Positions 17,597 to 28,139 of a stretch of 57,500 nucleotides of DNA are shown in pieces; positions within the stretch are counted from its first letter, which is position 1; every line of letters begins with the position of its first letter. Location: NCBI GenBank assembly GCA_905221605.1, contig CAJNDS010002240.1:57501-115000 (forward strand), read 5' to 3'. The position numbers and the translations under genes are program-made. Below the pieces are notes generated by a model. It ran no database searches. It was not told the origin of the DNA and saw nothing but the letters and a program-made list of their open reading frames with translations. The DNA is from Symbiodinium natans (taxonomy: Eukaryota > Sar > Dinophyceae > Suessiales > Symbiodiniaceae).

Positions 17597-17701
17597 ATTA
17601 GGGCTCTCCTCCATGCCGTTCTTTTGCTTCTTCCCCTTTGGCAGCTGCAACGCCACCGCCCGCCGTTCCGGGAGGCGAATGCGGGGAAACCTGGTCGAGC
17701 C
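17597..17701 (-). CDS. Exon-like coding island, basic
   Basis: 35 codons, GSTRFPRIRLPERRAVALQL then PKGKKQKNGMEESPN. Strongly basic middle; GGCAGCTGC lies inside. Right edge is G-rich repeat. Confidence 0.5.
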
Positions 17702-18127
17702 AAGGTTTTGGGGTTTTAGGGGCCTTAGGGGCCTCTAAGGGCTGTAGGGTTTAGGGCTTAGGGTTTGGGGTGTTGGGGTTTGGGGTTGAGGGTTTAGGGT
17801 TTGGGGTTTGGGTTTGGGGTTTGGGAGTGTAGGGTTTGGGGGTTTAGGGACTAGGCCTCGAGGTGCGGAACTAAGGGTCGTCGTTTACAGGGATCAGTGT
17901 TCATGGAGCTTTGGAATTCGGATGTCAGTGCTGCTTTCCACTTTTTTGAGGCCTCTACGGTACTAGGTTTGTAGACGGCTTCAGGTAGCAAAAAGATACA
18001 ACAAGGGTGCCTGGAGACCGCAACCTACCCTCAACTCTAAACCCAAACCCTTCAGACCTCTCGAGAACAGAATTCGGGACGTTGAAAGGCTTGGCCTTGG
18101 GAAGGTACCTGGCTTGGGGTTTGGGGT

Positions 18128-18180
18128 TTGCGGTTATAGGGTTTGCAGGGTTTGCAGGGTTTGTAGGGTTTGCAGGGTGT
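18128..18180 (+). repeat. 9-bp GGGTTTGCA/GGGTTTGTA repeat
   Basis: Five 9-bp units, a length variant of the 7-bp telomeric unit (two extra bases before GGG). Confidence 0.8.
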
Positions 18181-18244
18181 GTCGACTGATAGGGTTTCTA
18201 GGGTTTAGGAGGGTTTTGAGTTCGGGCAGTTCGGGTGTTGCTGC

Positions 18245-18334
18245 TCAGCCGTCTTCCTTCAGCCAAAGTGGCGGCGGGTCCCACCGGGGCGGCTTGATTC
18301 CAAGAAACCTCTCAAGGGCTGAAGACCCATCAAG
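18245..18334 (-). CDS. Exon-like island ending in a stop
   Basis: 29 codons and TGA: LDGSSALERFLGIKPPRWDP to LKEDG. Repeat polarity is reversed here (TTTAGGG on the left, CCCTAAA on the right), one of the exceptions to the general rule. Confidence 0.5.
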   Translation of the reverse strand, partial: LDGSSALERFLGIKPPRWDPPPLWLKEDG

Positions 18335-18455
18335 TATCTGAGGGGGTTTTTAAACCCTAAACCCTAAACCCTAAACCCTAAACCCTAAACCTAAACCCTA
18401 AACCCTAACCCTAAACCCTAAACCTAAACCCTAAAACCCTTCAAAGGGGAGCTTA

Positions 18456-18542
18456 TGAACGGGACGCCAACCTGTCATAAAGAGAGAACATTGAGTCGGC
18501 AGGGTGCCCAGAGGGGGGGTGCAGCAGTGAGAGGAGCTTCAG
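18456..18542 (-). CDS. Exon-like coding island
   Basis: 29 codons, LKLLSLLHPPSGHPADSMFS to LASRS. Left CCCTAAA, right TTTAGGG. Confidence 0.5.
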
Positions 18543-19138
18543 ATCAGGGTCTGTAAAGGGCTTTTTAGGGTTTAGGGTTTAGGGCTTAGGGTTTAGGATT
18601 TAGGATTAGGGTTTAGGGTTTAGGGTTTGTAGAAGCCCTGTGCAGCTTCCATACACATAAAATGGGTAGCTCTCTAAATCAGGGTCCTCTTAAGGTGCCG
18701 TGCAATATAGGGGCCTGCAAAAGGGCGGACCCAATTTTTGAGAAACTACCCAAACCCTAACGCAAAATCCCTAAAACCCCTAAACCCCTAAACCTAAACC
18801 CCAAAACCCAAAACCCCAAAACCCCAAAACCCTCAACCCTAAACCCTTTTGCTACCCCAAAAAACGCTTCCCAAGACCCCCCCCCCCCCCCGCAAAGATT
18901 TCTGGGGCTTGGACTGCTGGGCTTCGGGTTTAGGCTTTAGGGTTTGGGCTGTAGGATTTACAGTTTATCTACCCTACACCTTGAAGCTTAAACACTAAAC
19001 CCGAAATGAATAGAATAGAATGCCAATTCCAAGATGCCCCTAAACCCTAAGCACTCAAACCCTGAACCCTAAACCCTATACCCTACCTTAAACCCTGAAC
19101 CCTAAACCCTATAACCTGACCTAGGGCTTATGCTTTAG

Positions 19139-19210
19139 AGCCCGGTGCACCGTGCTAGGGCCGCAGTGTCGACATTCTGCGCATCCGACGCATCCTACGG
19201 ATGCTCGTTG
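19139..19210 (-). CDS. Cys-rich exon-like island
   Basis: 24 codons, QRASVGCVGCAECRHCGPST to VHRA. The spacing C-x2-C-x2-C-x2-C could bind metal, but the piece is too short to assign. Confidence 0.35.
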
Positions 19211-19330
19211 AGTTTGGGATTCTGGGGGTTTACAGGGTAAGGGTTTACAGGGTACGGGTCTAGGTGCAGGGTTTAGGGTTTGGGTAGTGTAGGGTGGGTT
19301 TAGGGTGGGTTTGGGGGGATTTTCGTCCTA

Positions 19331-19385
19331 GGCGGTGAGCACCTTTGACACAGGCTGGCTTGCGTCGTTGGCGTCCGGGCAAGTT

Positions 19386-19390
<5 letters not shown>
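19331..19390 (-). CDS. Exon-like island beside a CA microsatellite
   Basis: 20 codons, VPTCPDANDASQPVSKVLTA. The (AC)n tract begins at once at its upstream edge. Confidence 0.4.

Positions 19391-19425
<35 letters not shown>
19389..19425. repeat. (AC)18 microsatellite
   Basis: Uninterrupted dinucleotide run. Confidence 0.98.
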
Positions 19426-19426
<1 letters not shown>

Positions 19427-19607
19427 CTCAAAGGTTCAGGGGTCAGGCCACTGCTAAGCCATTGCTGGGCCCTTGAAACGCCCTCAATCCATGACCCTAA
19501 ACCCTAAACCCTAGGCCCTAAACCCTAAACCCTAAACCCTGAACCCTGAACCCTGAACCCTAAACCCTAAACCCTAAACCCTAAACCCTAAACCCTAAAC
19601 CCTAAAC

Positions 19608-19694
19608 CCTGTCCACTTCCAAGAGCTTCTCGCGCGGCACCAGACATCGCACGAGGCGGCGGTGAGCCTCGGGCTTACGAGCCAAGGAGCTCAG
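19608..19694 (-). CDS. Exon-like coding island
   Basis: 29 codons, LSSLARKPEAHRRLVRCLVP to EVDR. Clear codon bias, CCCTAAA left and the longest TTTAGGG array of the window right. Confidence 0.55.
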
Positions 19695-19703
19695 GGCTTA
19701 GGG

Positions 19704-20089
19704 GGTTTAGGTTTAGGGTTTAGGGTTTAGGGTTTAGGGTTTAGGGTTTAGGGTTTAGGGTTTAGGGTTTAGGGTTTAGGGTTTAGGGTTTAGGGTTTAG
19801 GGTTTAGGGTTTAGGGTTTAGGGTTTAGGGTTTAGTGTTTAGGTTTTAGGGTTTAGGGTTTAGTGTTTAGGGTTTAGGGTTTAGGGTTTAGGGTTTAGGG
19901 TTTAGGGTTTAGGGTTTAGGGTTTAGGGTTTAGGGTTTAGGGTTTAGGGTTTAGGGTTTAGGGTTTAGGGTTTAGGGTTTAAGGTTTAGGGTTTAGGGTT
20001 TAGGGTTTAGGGTTCAGGGTTCAGGGTTCAGGGTTTAGGGTTTAGGGTTTAGGGTTTAGGGTTTAGGGTTTAGGGTTTAGGGTTTAGGG
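19704..20089 (+). repeat. Longest TTTAGGG array in the window
   Basis: About 55 units over 390 bp with scattered TTTAGTG, TTAAGG and three clustered TTCAGGG variants. Confidence 0.95.
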
Positions 20090-20152
20090 CTTCTTTGCGA
20101 GCGCTCTCTTGGACAGGAATCCATGCTGCGCAGGAATGGCGAAGAGTTCGAG
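20090..20152 (-). CDS. Exon-like island, open on both strands
   Basis: Minus reading LELFAIPAQHGFLSKRALAK; plus reading LLCERSLGQESMLRRNGEEF. Minus agrees with neighbours. TTTAGGG lies on both sides. Confidence 0.35.
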
Positions 20153-20303
20153 GCCGGGTTTAGGGTTTAGGGTTTGGGGTTTAGGGTTTAGGGTTTAGGG
20201 TTTAGTGTTTAGTGTTTAGGGTTTAGTGTTTAGTGTTTAGGGTTTAGGGTTTAGGGTTTAAGGCTTAGGGATATGGGCAGGGTGTTTCGAAGTCTAAGTG
20301 CAA

Positions 20304-20446
20304 GTTCACCAGTTCACCAATTCACTGATTCACCAATTCACGGCTTCACCAATTCACCTCTTCACCAATCCTTCCTCCCCGCCCCCCCCCCCCCAGGTGG
20401 GGGAAAAACTTGGTGAATTGGTGAATCGGTGAAACGGAATTGGTAA
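20304..20446. mobile_element. Foldback element built on TTCACCAATTCAC
   Basis: The left half has repeated TTCACCAATTCAC; the right half has TTGGTGAATTGGTGAATCGG. The arms are inverted around a C14 tract and an AGGTGGGGG spacer, so the segment can form a long imperfect hairpin. Confidence 0.55.
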
Positions 20447-20823
20447 CCCTAAACAGAAAACCCTAAACCCTGAACCCTGAACCCTAAACCCTTCCGGCTT
20501 AATCCGGCCTAGTAGGCTTGCACGTGGACCGACCAAACAACCAAAACTTGAACCTAAACCCTGTACTTCCTAAACTTTTTCCCTGCCCTCAACCCTGAAC
20601 CCTACACCCTAAACCCCAAACCCTCTTAAACCCCAAACCCGAAAGCCTTACACCCCAAACCCTGAATCCTAAACACCCTTCTGACCACTGGACTGTCAGG
20701 GTTTATGGCCAGTTTGGGATATTTCTTGGGGAGGGGGGGGAGGGGGGGGAATTGGGTTTCGGGGTTAAACCCTAAACCCTAAACCCTAAGCTCTAAACCC
20801 TAAACCCTAAACCCTAAACCCTA

Positions 20824-20884
20824 AACCCTAAACCCTGAACCCTGAACCCTGAACCCTGAACCCTGAACCCTGAACCCTGAACCC
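20824..20884 (-). repeat. CCCTGAA variant array
   Basis: Eight successive CCCTGAA units following canonical CCCTAAA. Confidence 0.9.
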
Positions 20885-20920
20885 TAGTCCCTTTCGGGGT
20901 TGGGGTTTCAGGCTGTAGGG

Positions 20921-21013
20921 CTCAGGGATTTCACGCCCCTCAACTTCAACCATCTCGGCCTGGAGGAGTCGCTGGGTCTTCTGCGGGGCCACAGCCGCCT
21001 GACCATGGCCCTA
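20921..21013 (+). CDS. Exon-like coding island
   Basis: 31 codons, LRDFTPLNFNHLGLEESLGL to LTMAL; plus-strand island in a minus-strand stretch. Minus frame open but Arg-rich. Confidence 0.4.
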
Positions 21014-21060
21014 AACCCCTAAACCCCTAAACCCTAAACCCTAAACCCTAAACCCTAAAC

Positions 21061-21238
21061 CCTTAAACCCCTAAACCCCTAAACCCCTAAACCCCTAAAC
21101 CCCTAAACCCCTAAACCCCTAAACCTCTTCTGAACCCCTAAATCCCTAAACCCCTAAACCCCTAAACCCCTAAACCCCTAAACCCCTAAACCCCTAAACC
21201 CCTAAACCCCTAAACCCCTAAACCCCTAAACTCCTAAA
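21061..21238 (-). repeat. 8-bp CCCCTAAA array
   Basis: About 22 units of CCCCTAAA, an 8-bp length variant, with two or three point changes. Confidence 0.92.
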
Positions 21239-21369
21239 CCCTGAAGGCTTAAGGCCTGCGCGGCTCGTGGCTCTCAGGCCATAGAATTCAAATCCCGAGA
21301 TATCCAAAGTCTTATGGTTTGGGGGCTTGGGGTTTAGGGTTTAGGGGGCTTGGTGTTTAGGGTTTGGGC

Positions 21370-21567
21370 TTAGGCTGCAAGAGAAGTCTTCAACTTAAGG
21401 ATCTCAAGTTCGGTGCAGCAACTCTGCAGCTTGCTCAAGAAACATGACGTTGCAGACTGGGTCTTGTCTCCCACTGTGGTAACCGCATGCCAGGCCGTCG
21501 CGCAAGTTCGCTTGGGTGTTGTGTGTTCTGCTCTTGCCCGGGCAAGAAAACCTAACACCTCTCTCAA
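21370..21567 (-). CDS. Short hypothetical protein fragment, 65 aa
   Basis: Open from a TTG codon to TAA, without ATG. Reads VLGFLARARAEHTTPKRTCA to KTSLAA. The C-terminal half (SKLQSCCTELEILKLK) looks helical. Left neighbour is TTTAGGG; right is unique DNA. Confidence 0.45.
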   Translation of the reverse strand: MREVLGFLARARAEHTTPKRTCATAWHAVTTVGDKTQSATSCFLSKLQSCCTELEILKLKTSLAA

Positions 21568-22515
21568 CCTAACTTAATCCCTGTTCCCCTAGGAAGAAAA
21601 AGGATCCTTTTTGTTCACCTATAAGAAAGCCCATAACCCACAAAGTAAAAAGGATCCCTAACACTGATCTAGCTAAGGTCTATGGATTAGGGCTTAGGCT
21701 TTGGGTTTGACTGCACATGGCGGAGTGAAGCCAAAGACTTGAGTCTAAACTTAGGAAACCCCACATGCCCTCAGCCATAAGGGTTTAGGGTTTAGGGTTT
21801 AGGGTTTAGGGTTTAGGGTTTAGGGTTTAGGGTTTAGGGTTTAGGGTTTAGGGTTTAGGGTTTAGGGTTTAGGGTTTAGGGTTTAGGGTTTAGCCACTGC
21901 ACGCAAGATCGTCCGAAATCCTGGCCTCTAAGTCTCACGACGCCGATCAGGGGTTAGGGGTTAAGTCAACCAATGTTCGCCAGAAGCTAAGAGGTTCCCG
22001 AACCGTCGACACAAGAGCTCATGATGAAAATCTTCGAACATTTTTCCATGTACCTCAGGCTCATGGCATGGTTTAGGAATGCTTAAAGGATCAGTGGACT
22101 TAGCAAGTGGGATTCTAAGTAAGGCAACTATACTTATAGTAGCTGAAACCCAATTAAGGTACTTACATCGCTAGTAACTAAGTGCCCCGAACCTCCAAGT
22201 CGGGTTCGGAGATCAGGGTGCCCCCAGCAAGCAGACAGTCCTATAGAGCCTCGTCGCCTGGCACCCAATGTGAACCCTACACCCTATAGACTTAAGATCA
22301 CCGAATCCCAAATAAGACACACATTTTCAAAAGGAACTAAGAAATCGAAAGAAAGTCTAACCGTAAAACTCTTGAACTCCAATCCCCACCCACAACCACT
22401 GCAGCTGAACCCCTAAACCCGTAAACCCGTAAACCCCCAAACGGCGGAGGTGTTTTTTTTTTTCTTAGGTCTGGCTCTCCCTTTTTTTTTCCTAGGTCTG
22501 GCTCGACACGTGGGT
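21568..22515. other. Mostly unique, AT-richer non-coding DNA with one TTTAGGG array
   Basis: A TTTAGGG array spans 21781-21892. A possible short island lies at about 21893-21952. The rest contains GAACCTCCAAGTCGGG near 22190 and an odd T/C-rich stretch near 22450-22495 with repeated CCTAGGTCTGGCTC. No gene is convincing. Confidence 0.5.
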
Positions 22516-22858
22516 GGTTGAGGGGCTGCAAATACAGTAATTTGCAGTGTTTTACACGTTTGGAGCTCCTGAATCATTGCAAAAACCACAGCAACACCTG
22601 TAAATCATGGTATTTCTGGGCGGTTGAAGGGCTGCAAATACTGTAATTTGCAGTGTTTTGCGCGTTTGGAGTTTCTGCAAAAACCACAGCAACACCTGTA
22701 AATCATGGTATTTCTGGGCGGTTGAGGGGCTGCAAAAACTGTAATTTGCCGTGTTTCGCGCGTTTGCAGCTTCTGAATCATTGCAAAAACCGCAGCAAAA
22801 CTTATGAATCATAGTATGTCTGGGCGGTCAAGGGGCTGTAAATACTGTAATTTGGTCT
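22516..22858. repeat. 106-bp tandem repeat, about 3.2 copies
   Basis: Units begin GGTTGAGGGGCTGCAAATAC at 22516, 22622, 22720 and 22826. The second unit lacks 8 bp. It runs straight into the larger satellite that follows. Confidence 0.92.
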
Positions 22859-24316
22859 TAAAAAGATTTATATGCCTTGGAACAAGCTTGCACGGCCTAA
22901 AAAAAGCGGGGGGGTTGGGGGGGCCGCACCCCCCCCATTTGCAAACGCAATGATCGCATGATGGGAAAAATTTCAAAGACTCATATGATCGAGGCAAGCT
23001 TGCACGGATTGAAAGAAGCGGAGGGGGGGGGGGGGGGGGTGGGGGGGTCGCAGCCCCCCCCATTTGCAAACACAATGATAGCCCCCCCTTCTTCCATTTG
23101 CAAACACAATGCTCCCGTGTTGGGTTAAAAAGGATTCGTATGCTTGGAAAAAGCTTGCGCAGCCTAAAAACAGCGGGGGGGGTTAGGGGGCCGCAGCCCC
23201 CCCCATTTGCAAACACAATGATCGCCTGATGGGAAAAATTTCAATCACTCATATGATCGAGGCAAGCTTGCACGGATTGAAAGAGGTCGGGGGGGGGTTG
23301 GGGGGGTCGCAGCCACCCCCCCCCATTTGCAAACACAATTATAACCCCCCTCGTCCATTTGCAAACACCATTCTCGCATGTTGGTTTAAAAAGGATTCAT
23401 ATGCTTTGAAACAAGCTTGCGCAGCCGAAAAAAAAGCGGGGGGGTTGTGGGGGGGGCGCAGCCCCCCCCATTTGCAAACACAATGATCGCATGATGGGTT
23501 TTGAAAAGACTCATATTATGCTTTGAAGCAAGGTTACATGGCCTAAAAAAGCGGGGGGGTTGGGGGGGGGCGCAGCCCCCCCCCATTTGCAAACACAATG
23601 ATCGCCTGATGGGTTTTGCAAAGACTCATATTATGCTTTGAAGCAAGGTTACATGCCCCAAAAGAAGCGGGGGGGTTGGGGGGGGCGCAGCCCCCCCCAT
23701 TTGCAAACACAATGATCGCATGATGGGTTTTGAAAAGACTCATATTATGCTATGGAAAAATTTCAATCACTCATGATCGAGGCAAGCTTGCACGGATTGA
23801 AAGAGGTCGGGGGGGGGGGGGGGGGGGGGGGGGGGGTCGCAGCCCCCCCCCCATTTGCAAACACAATTATAACCCCCCCCCCCTCGTCCATTTGCAAACA
23901 CCATTCTCGCATGTTGGTTTAAAAAGGATTCATATGCTTTGAAACAAGCTTGCGCAGCCGAAAAAAAAGCGGGGGGGTTGGGGGGGGCGCAGCCCCCCCC
24001 ATTTGCAAACACAATGATCGCATGATGGGTTTTGAAAAGACTCATATTATGCGTTGAAGCAAGGTTACATGGCCTAAAAAAAGCGGGGGGGTTGGGGGGG
24101 CGCAGCCCCACCCATTTGCAAACACAATGATCGCCTGATGGTTTTTGAAAAGACTCATATTATGCTTTGAAGCAAGGTTACAATGGCCTAAAAAAGCGGG
24201 GGGGTTGGGGGGGCGCAGCCCCCCCCATTTGCAAACACATGATCGCCTGATGGTTTTGGAAAAGACTCCATATGGATTGAAACAAGCTTGCACGGCTTAA
24301 AACAAGCGGGGGGGAA

Positions 24317-24349
<33 letters not shown>

Positions 24350-24460
24350 CGTAGCCCCCCCATTTGCAAACACAATGATCGCATGATGAGTCTTAAACAT
24401 TAAAAAGACTCATATGATTCAAAACAAGATTGCACGGGAAAAAACTTGCAAACACAATGG
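22859..24460. repeat. Satellite with G7-TTG-G7 and GGGGGGGC-GCA-GCCCCCCC hairpin
   Basis: About 15 diverged units of roughly 110-170 bp, in two alternating subtypes. Each holds AAGCAAG(C/G)TT(G/A)CA, a long G-run, the perfect hairpin GGGGGGGC-GCA-GCCCCCCC, and CATTTGCAAACACAATGATC. G-run length varies between units from 7 to more than 30. Several minus-strand frames read through as a roughly 38-residue Pro/Gly-rich repeat (HAIIVFANGGGCAPPNPPAF); I regard these as a by-product of a unit length near 114 bp. Confidence 0.9.
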
Positions 24461-24486
24461 TTTTTTAAAGGTTCATATGCTTTGAA

Positions 24487-24645
24487 GCAAGCTAGGACCA
24501 GAGGCCCGCAGGACCAGAAGACCACAGGACCAGAGGATGACGGGACCAGAGGACCAGAGGACCGCGGACCAGAGGACCAGAGGGACCACGGACCAGAGGA
24601 CCAGCGAACCACGGGACCAGAGGACCAGAGGACCACAGGACCAGC
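24487..24645. repeat. GGACCAGA short tandem array
   Basis: Degenerate 9-10 bp units (GACCAGAGGACCAGAGGACC), purine-rich on the plus strand. Confidence 0.9.
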
Positions 24646-24742
24646 CAGACCTAAGAAAAGGAGAAAAGGAGAGCCAGACCTAAGAAAAAAAAAACCACCG
24701 GACCCCCCCCAAACCCTGAACCCTAAACCCTAAACCCTAAAC

Positions 24743-24808
24743 GCAGAACGCAAGCAGCCTGTGACTGGCCGCAGGAGGACTCCACTGGCGCGCGTCCTCG
24801 CCTGCAAG
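24743..24808 (-). CDS. Exon-like island with good acceptor
   Basis: 22 codons, LAGEDARQWSPPAASHRLLA to FC. In coding sense TTTGAGCTTGGGGCTTGCAG immediately precedes the GCGAGG that starts the codon-biased part. Confidence 0.5.
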
Positions 24809-25522
24809 CCCCAAGCTCAAAGTGCTTGCAAGTTTGGGTTCAGGGTTTAGGGTTTAGGGTTTAATTAGGGTTTAGGGTTTAGGGTTTAGGGTTTAGGGTT
24901 TAGGGTTTAGGGTTTAGGGTTTAGGGTTTAGGGTCTATTATTTAGGGTTTAGGGTTTAGGGTTTAGGGTTTAGGGTTTAGGGGTTAGGGGTTAGGGGAAA
25001 GTAGGGGACCCCTAAAATAGACCGCCAAACAGTAGGACTCCCCTAAACTGAGGAGCCCAATAATTCAATACCGTACCCCTGAATCTTGGAAACCTCCAGT
25101 TGAGTTTAGCGTTTTGGGTTTAGGGTTCAGGGTTTAGGGTGTAGGGACCCTACACCGTTTAGAGCTAAACCCTAAACCCTGCTTAAAACCTACCAGTTCG
25201 TAGCCATGGCCTTGAAGGGCGCAGGGCTGGATGGTTAGTTCTTCTAACTCTGCTCCCCTACTATACTAGGGCCCTATTGTAGTCAGGAGAAGGGCTGAAG
25301 GCTTGGAAATTCGATTTTGGGGGCTTTCAAGAAGTGCGAAACCGTGAAAGCCTAGCCCCAACTCTAAGCCCTACTGAAGCCTAGCACCAGACCAAGCAGC
25401 GAAACGTCCAGCCTCAGCCAAGATAGCCTAAGCCCGAAACCCTAAATCCTGAACCCCAAACCCTAAACCCTCAACCCTCAAACCTAAACCCGAAACCCTA
25501 AACCCTAAAACCTAAACCCAAG

Positions 25523-25603
25523 GGCCTGCCGCGATGTCGCGTCCTCGGCTCCTTCAGGAGAATGACCTTCCGCGGGCGTGGCGGGGTACAAGGGCAGGAA
25601 CTG
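25523..25603 (-). CDS. Exon-like coding island
   Basis: 27 codons, QFLPLYPATPAEGHSPEGAE to SRQA. The plus strand is also open but Arg-rich. Left CCCTAAA, right TTTAGGG. Confidence 0.5.
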
Positions 25604-25609
25604 GCTCTT

Positions 25610-26180
25610 AGGGTAGTCACATGGGTTAGGGTTTAGGGTTTAGGGTTTAGGGTTTGGGGTTTGGGGTTTGGGGTTTGGGGTTTAGAGTTTAGAGTTTAGG
25701 GTTTAGGGTTTGGGGTTTGGGGTTCTTGCAATTCTTAAGGTAGTTACATGGGCCCTTAACAGGGGACCCCTTCCATACCCCTGATCTGCCCTATGCAGCC
25801 CCAGGGCTCATACTTCGGAACCCTGAACAATGAGGTAAAGGACCACATTCCGGGGCCATGTCGCTACCCTTAGACTGAAAGCCCCTCTTATGGCCTAGGG
25901 TTTAGTGCTTGGGGTCTAGAGTCTAGAGGTTCGGGTTGTGGGTCCAAAGTTCAGGGCTTAAGTGTTGAAGTTTAGGCTTAAGTGTTGAAGTTTAGGCTTA
26001 GGCTGTTGAAGTTTAGGTTTAGGGCTTAGGATCCAACGTTTAGGGTTTCGGGCTGAAAGCTTACGATTTCGAGGGTTCGAGCTTAGGCATTGGGGCTTTG
26101 AGCGCTCAGTAGTGGTCTGCGAGAGGGTGGGCTGAGGAGCGACCATGCGTCTGGAAGTGCTTTGGGGGGGGCCCTACAAC
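25610..26180. other. Repeat-derived, no gene seen
   Basis: TTTAGGG/TTTGGGG array at 25625-25720, then degenerate GGGTTTA-like DNA and a short AAGTTTAGGCTTAAGTGTTG duplication near 25965-26005. Confidence 0.5.
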
Positions 26181-26270
26181 ATTCAGTTCTTATGGCCTTA
26201 TAAGGATTAAAATAAGGGACTAAGGGCAATAGCATTAACCGCTATAGTCAAACCTACCCCTGTACTGGTT
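26180..26270 (+). repeat. Dispersed TTATAAGGATT family, copy 1
   Basis: Contains TTATGGCCTTATAAGGATTA, then GGGACTAAGGGCAATAG and CAAACCTACCCCTG. The same series occurs at 42497-42640 and 44633-44772. Confidence 0.55.
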
Positions 26271-26368
26271 TGCCGTAGGGAGGAAGAATGGGGCACCTTA
26301 CGGAATGCCTTGAAGGGTCAGGTTATGTGCTTAGGGGGGGGGGGGGGAGGGTTAGGGTTTAGGGTTTA

Positions 26369-26570
26369 GGGCTTAGGGCTTAGGGCTTAGGACTTAGGGC
26401 GTAGGGCTTAGGGCTTAGGGCTTAGGGCTTAGGGCTTAGGGCTTAGGGTTTAGGGTTTAGGGTTTGGGGTTTAGGGTTTAGGGTTTAGGGTTTAGGGTTT
26501 AGGGTTTAGGGTTTAGGGTTTAGGGTTTAGGGTTTAGGGTTTAGGGTTTAGGGTTTAGGGTTTAGGGCTT
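26369..26570 (+). repeat. CTTAGGG variant array passing into TTTAGGG
   Basis: About ten GGGCTTA units (26369-26446), then about 17 GGGTTTA units. Confidence 0.92.
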
Positions 26571-26735
26571 AGGGCTTCGGGCTCGTGGCTTGGGCCCCGT
26601 AAAAGCCGTCTAGTCTTGGTCTTCCCTCTTCTCGTAGGATCCCCCCCCCCCCCCCCGGGCCTCTCCCAAGCCCGCTCTTTAAGTAGGGTTTAAGGTTTGG
26701 GGTTTATATAGGGTGTAGGGTGTAGGGTTTAGGGT

Positions 26736-26882
26736 TTAGGGTGTGGGGTTTAGGGTTTAGGGTTTAGGGTTTAGGGTTTAGGGTTTAGGGTTTAGGGTTT
26801 AGGGTTTAGGGTTTAGGGTTTAGGGTTTAGGGTTTAGGGTTTAGGGTTTAGGGTTTAGGGTTTAGGGTTTAGGGTTTAGGGT
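26736..26882 (+). repeat. TTTAGGG telomere-type array
   Basis: About 20 uninterrupted units. Confidence 0.95.
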
Positions 26883-26940
26883 AATTTAAGGTTTAGGGTG
26901 CGGCCCTGGTCAGACTCCACAGAAGTCACGCGATGAAGCT

Positions 26941-27313
26941 TCAACGAACGCTTTCCCTCCGGGCGTGGAGCCCGTGGAGGCAGGCTTCCTCCTGCAGCTC
27001 TCGGAACGTTTCAGCGAGCTGGGGAGCATCCCGGTGGTAGTGCGGGCTCGCTGCGCCTTTGCTCCTCCTGTGCCGGCCAGGCGGCCTGCAAAGCCGCTTC
27101 CTGGAGACGCGGGCGCCACACCCTTTTCTGGCGACGGCCTGGGAGGAGGTCGAGATAGTAGCTGACAATCCTCGGCTTGCTGCATTGGCTGTTCGTGAAG
27201 AACCTTTGTGCAATTCGCATGACCACGCATCTATCCAACGCCATCGCCAATATGCTGGAACTCTCGGTGTATATGTCTTCTATTCTTCTGAGTGTCGGGT
27301 GCCTCCGCCGCAT
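26941..27313 (-). pseudogene. Coding fragment with an apparent frameshift
   Basis: From an ATG at 27311-27313 the frame reads MRRRHPTLRRIEDIYTESSS through SYYLDLLPGRRQKRVWRP to a stop at 27011. Near 27030 the protein-like reading passes to the next frame (APQLAETFRELQEEACLHGL, stop at 26941). A one-base indel around CCACCGGGATGC would explain it. Polarity of the flanking repeats is reversed (TTTAGGG left, CCCTAAA right). Family not recognised. Confidence 0.4.
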
Positions 27314-27399
27314 CCTCCCCGTAATTAAAGCCCATAAACCCTAGACCCGAAACCCTACAAAACTACAATAGGACCCTAGAAACTCTGCTTAAGCCCAAT

Positions 27400-27462
27400 A
27401 ATCCATGTGTCTGGCGTCGCCTGCGCCTCAGGGTCCAGGGCGTAGAAATCCTTGCAGATCGA
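27400..27462 (-). CDS. Exon-like coding island
   Basis: 21 codons, SICKDFYALDPEAQATPDTW to I. TTTAGGG follows on the right. Confidence 0.5.
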
Positions 27463-27839
27463 CGTTTAGGGTTTCGGGTCTGGGTTTAGGGTTTAGGGTT
27501 TCGGGTTTAGGGTTCAGGGTCTTAGGGCTTAGGGCTCAAGGTTTAGGCAACCCTAAACCCTAAACCATAAACTGTTGGAGTCCCAAACCCTATAAGCCCT
27601 CAAGTCTCAACCCCAGAGTTTGAGAAAAGCACAAGGTTTCCATTGTTGGCTTTGAAAAAAGGGAGCCCTTTACGATCAGCAAATGCTCCTGAGCATGTTC
27701 GAAAGATTTCTTGCGAAGACAACCCTAAGCCCTAAACCCTAAACCTGAATCTCTAGGAGTTAGGGCTTAGGGTTCGTGATTAGACGGGCAGGGTGTATAG
27801 GGTTTAAAGTTTAGTCCTTGAAACACGGTGCAAAAGGGG

Positions 27840-28035
27840 GTCTACATGGACGTTCAGAGCATTTATAACCCCAAATTGCCAATTATGATGGTACTTATGA
27901 GCCCCATAAGTCCTCCAAGTAGGGTATAAGTAGACTTATAATTGGGGCTATAGCCCTAAACCCTAAACACTAAACCCTAAACCCTAAACCCTATAAGTGG
28001 GGTCATAAGTACCCAGGAACCTCCAAGTAGGGTTT
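27840..28035. repeat. ATAAGT/CCTCCAAGTAG element remnants
   Basis: Two copies of TCCAAGTAGGGT (27914 and 28022) in AT-rich DNA with CCATAAGTC and TCATAAGTACCCAGGAAC, similar to the right end of the element at 3197-3342. No coding signal. Confidence 0.4.
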
Positions 28036-28139
28036 CATGGGTTTGGGGGTTTAGAAGTCAAGCTCGAGAGGCGCCCTTCAAACCCCTAAGCTCCTTAAAC
28101 CCCTAAACCCTAAAACCCCCTAAAAACCCCTAAAAAACC

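Noticed and set aside
22809-24400. Several Pro/Gly-rich frames such as FANGGGCAPP repeats
   Set aside because: Produced by satellite units near a multiple of three; G-run length variation breaks the frame constantly.
22859-24460. CRISPR-like array (repeats with spacers)
   Set aside because: Units are continuous diverged copies without unique spacers, in an evidently eukaryotic context.
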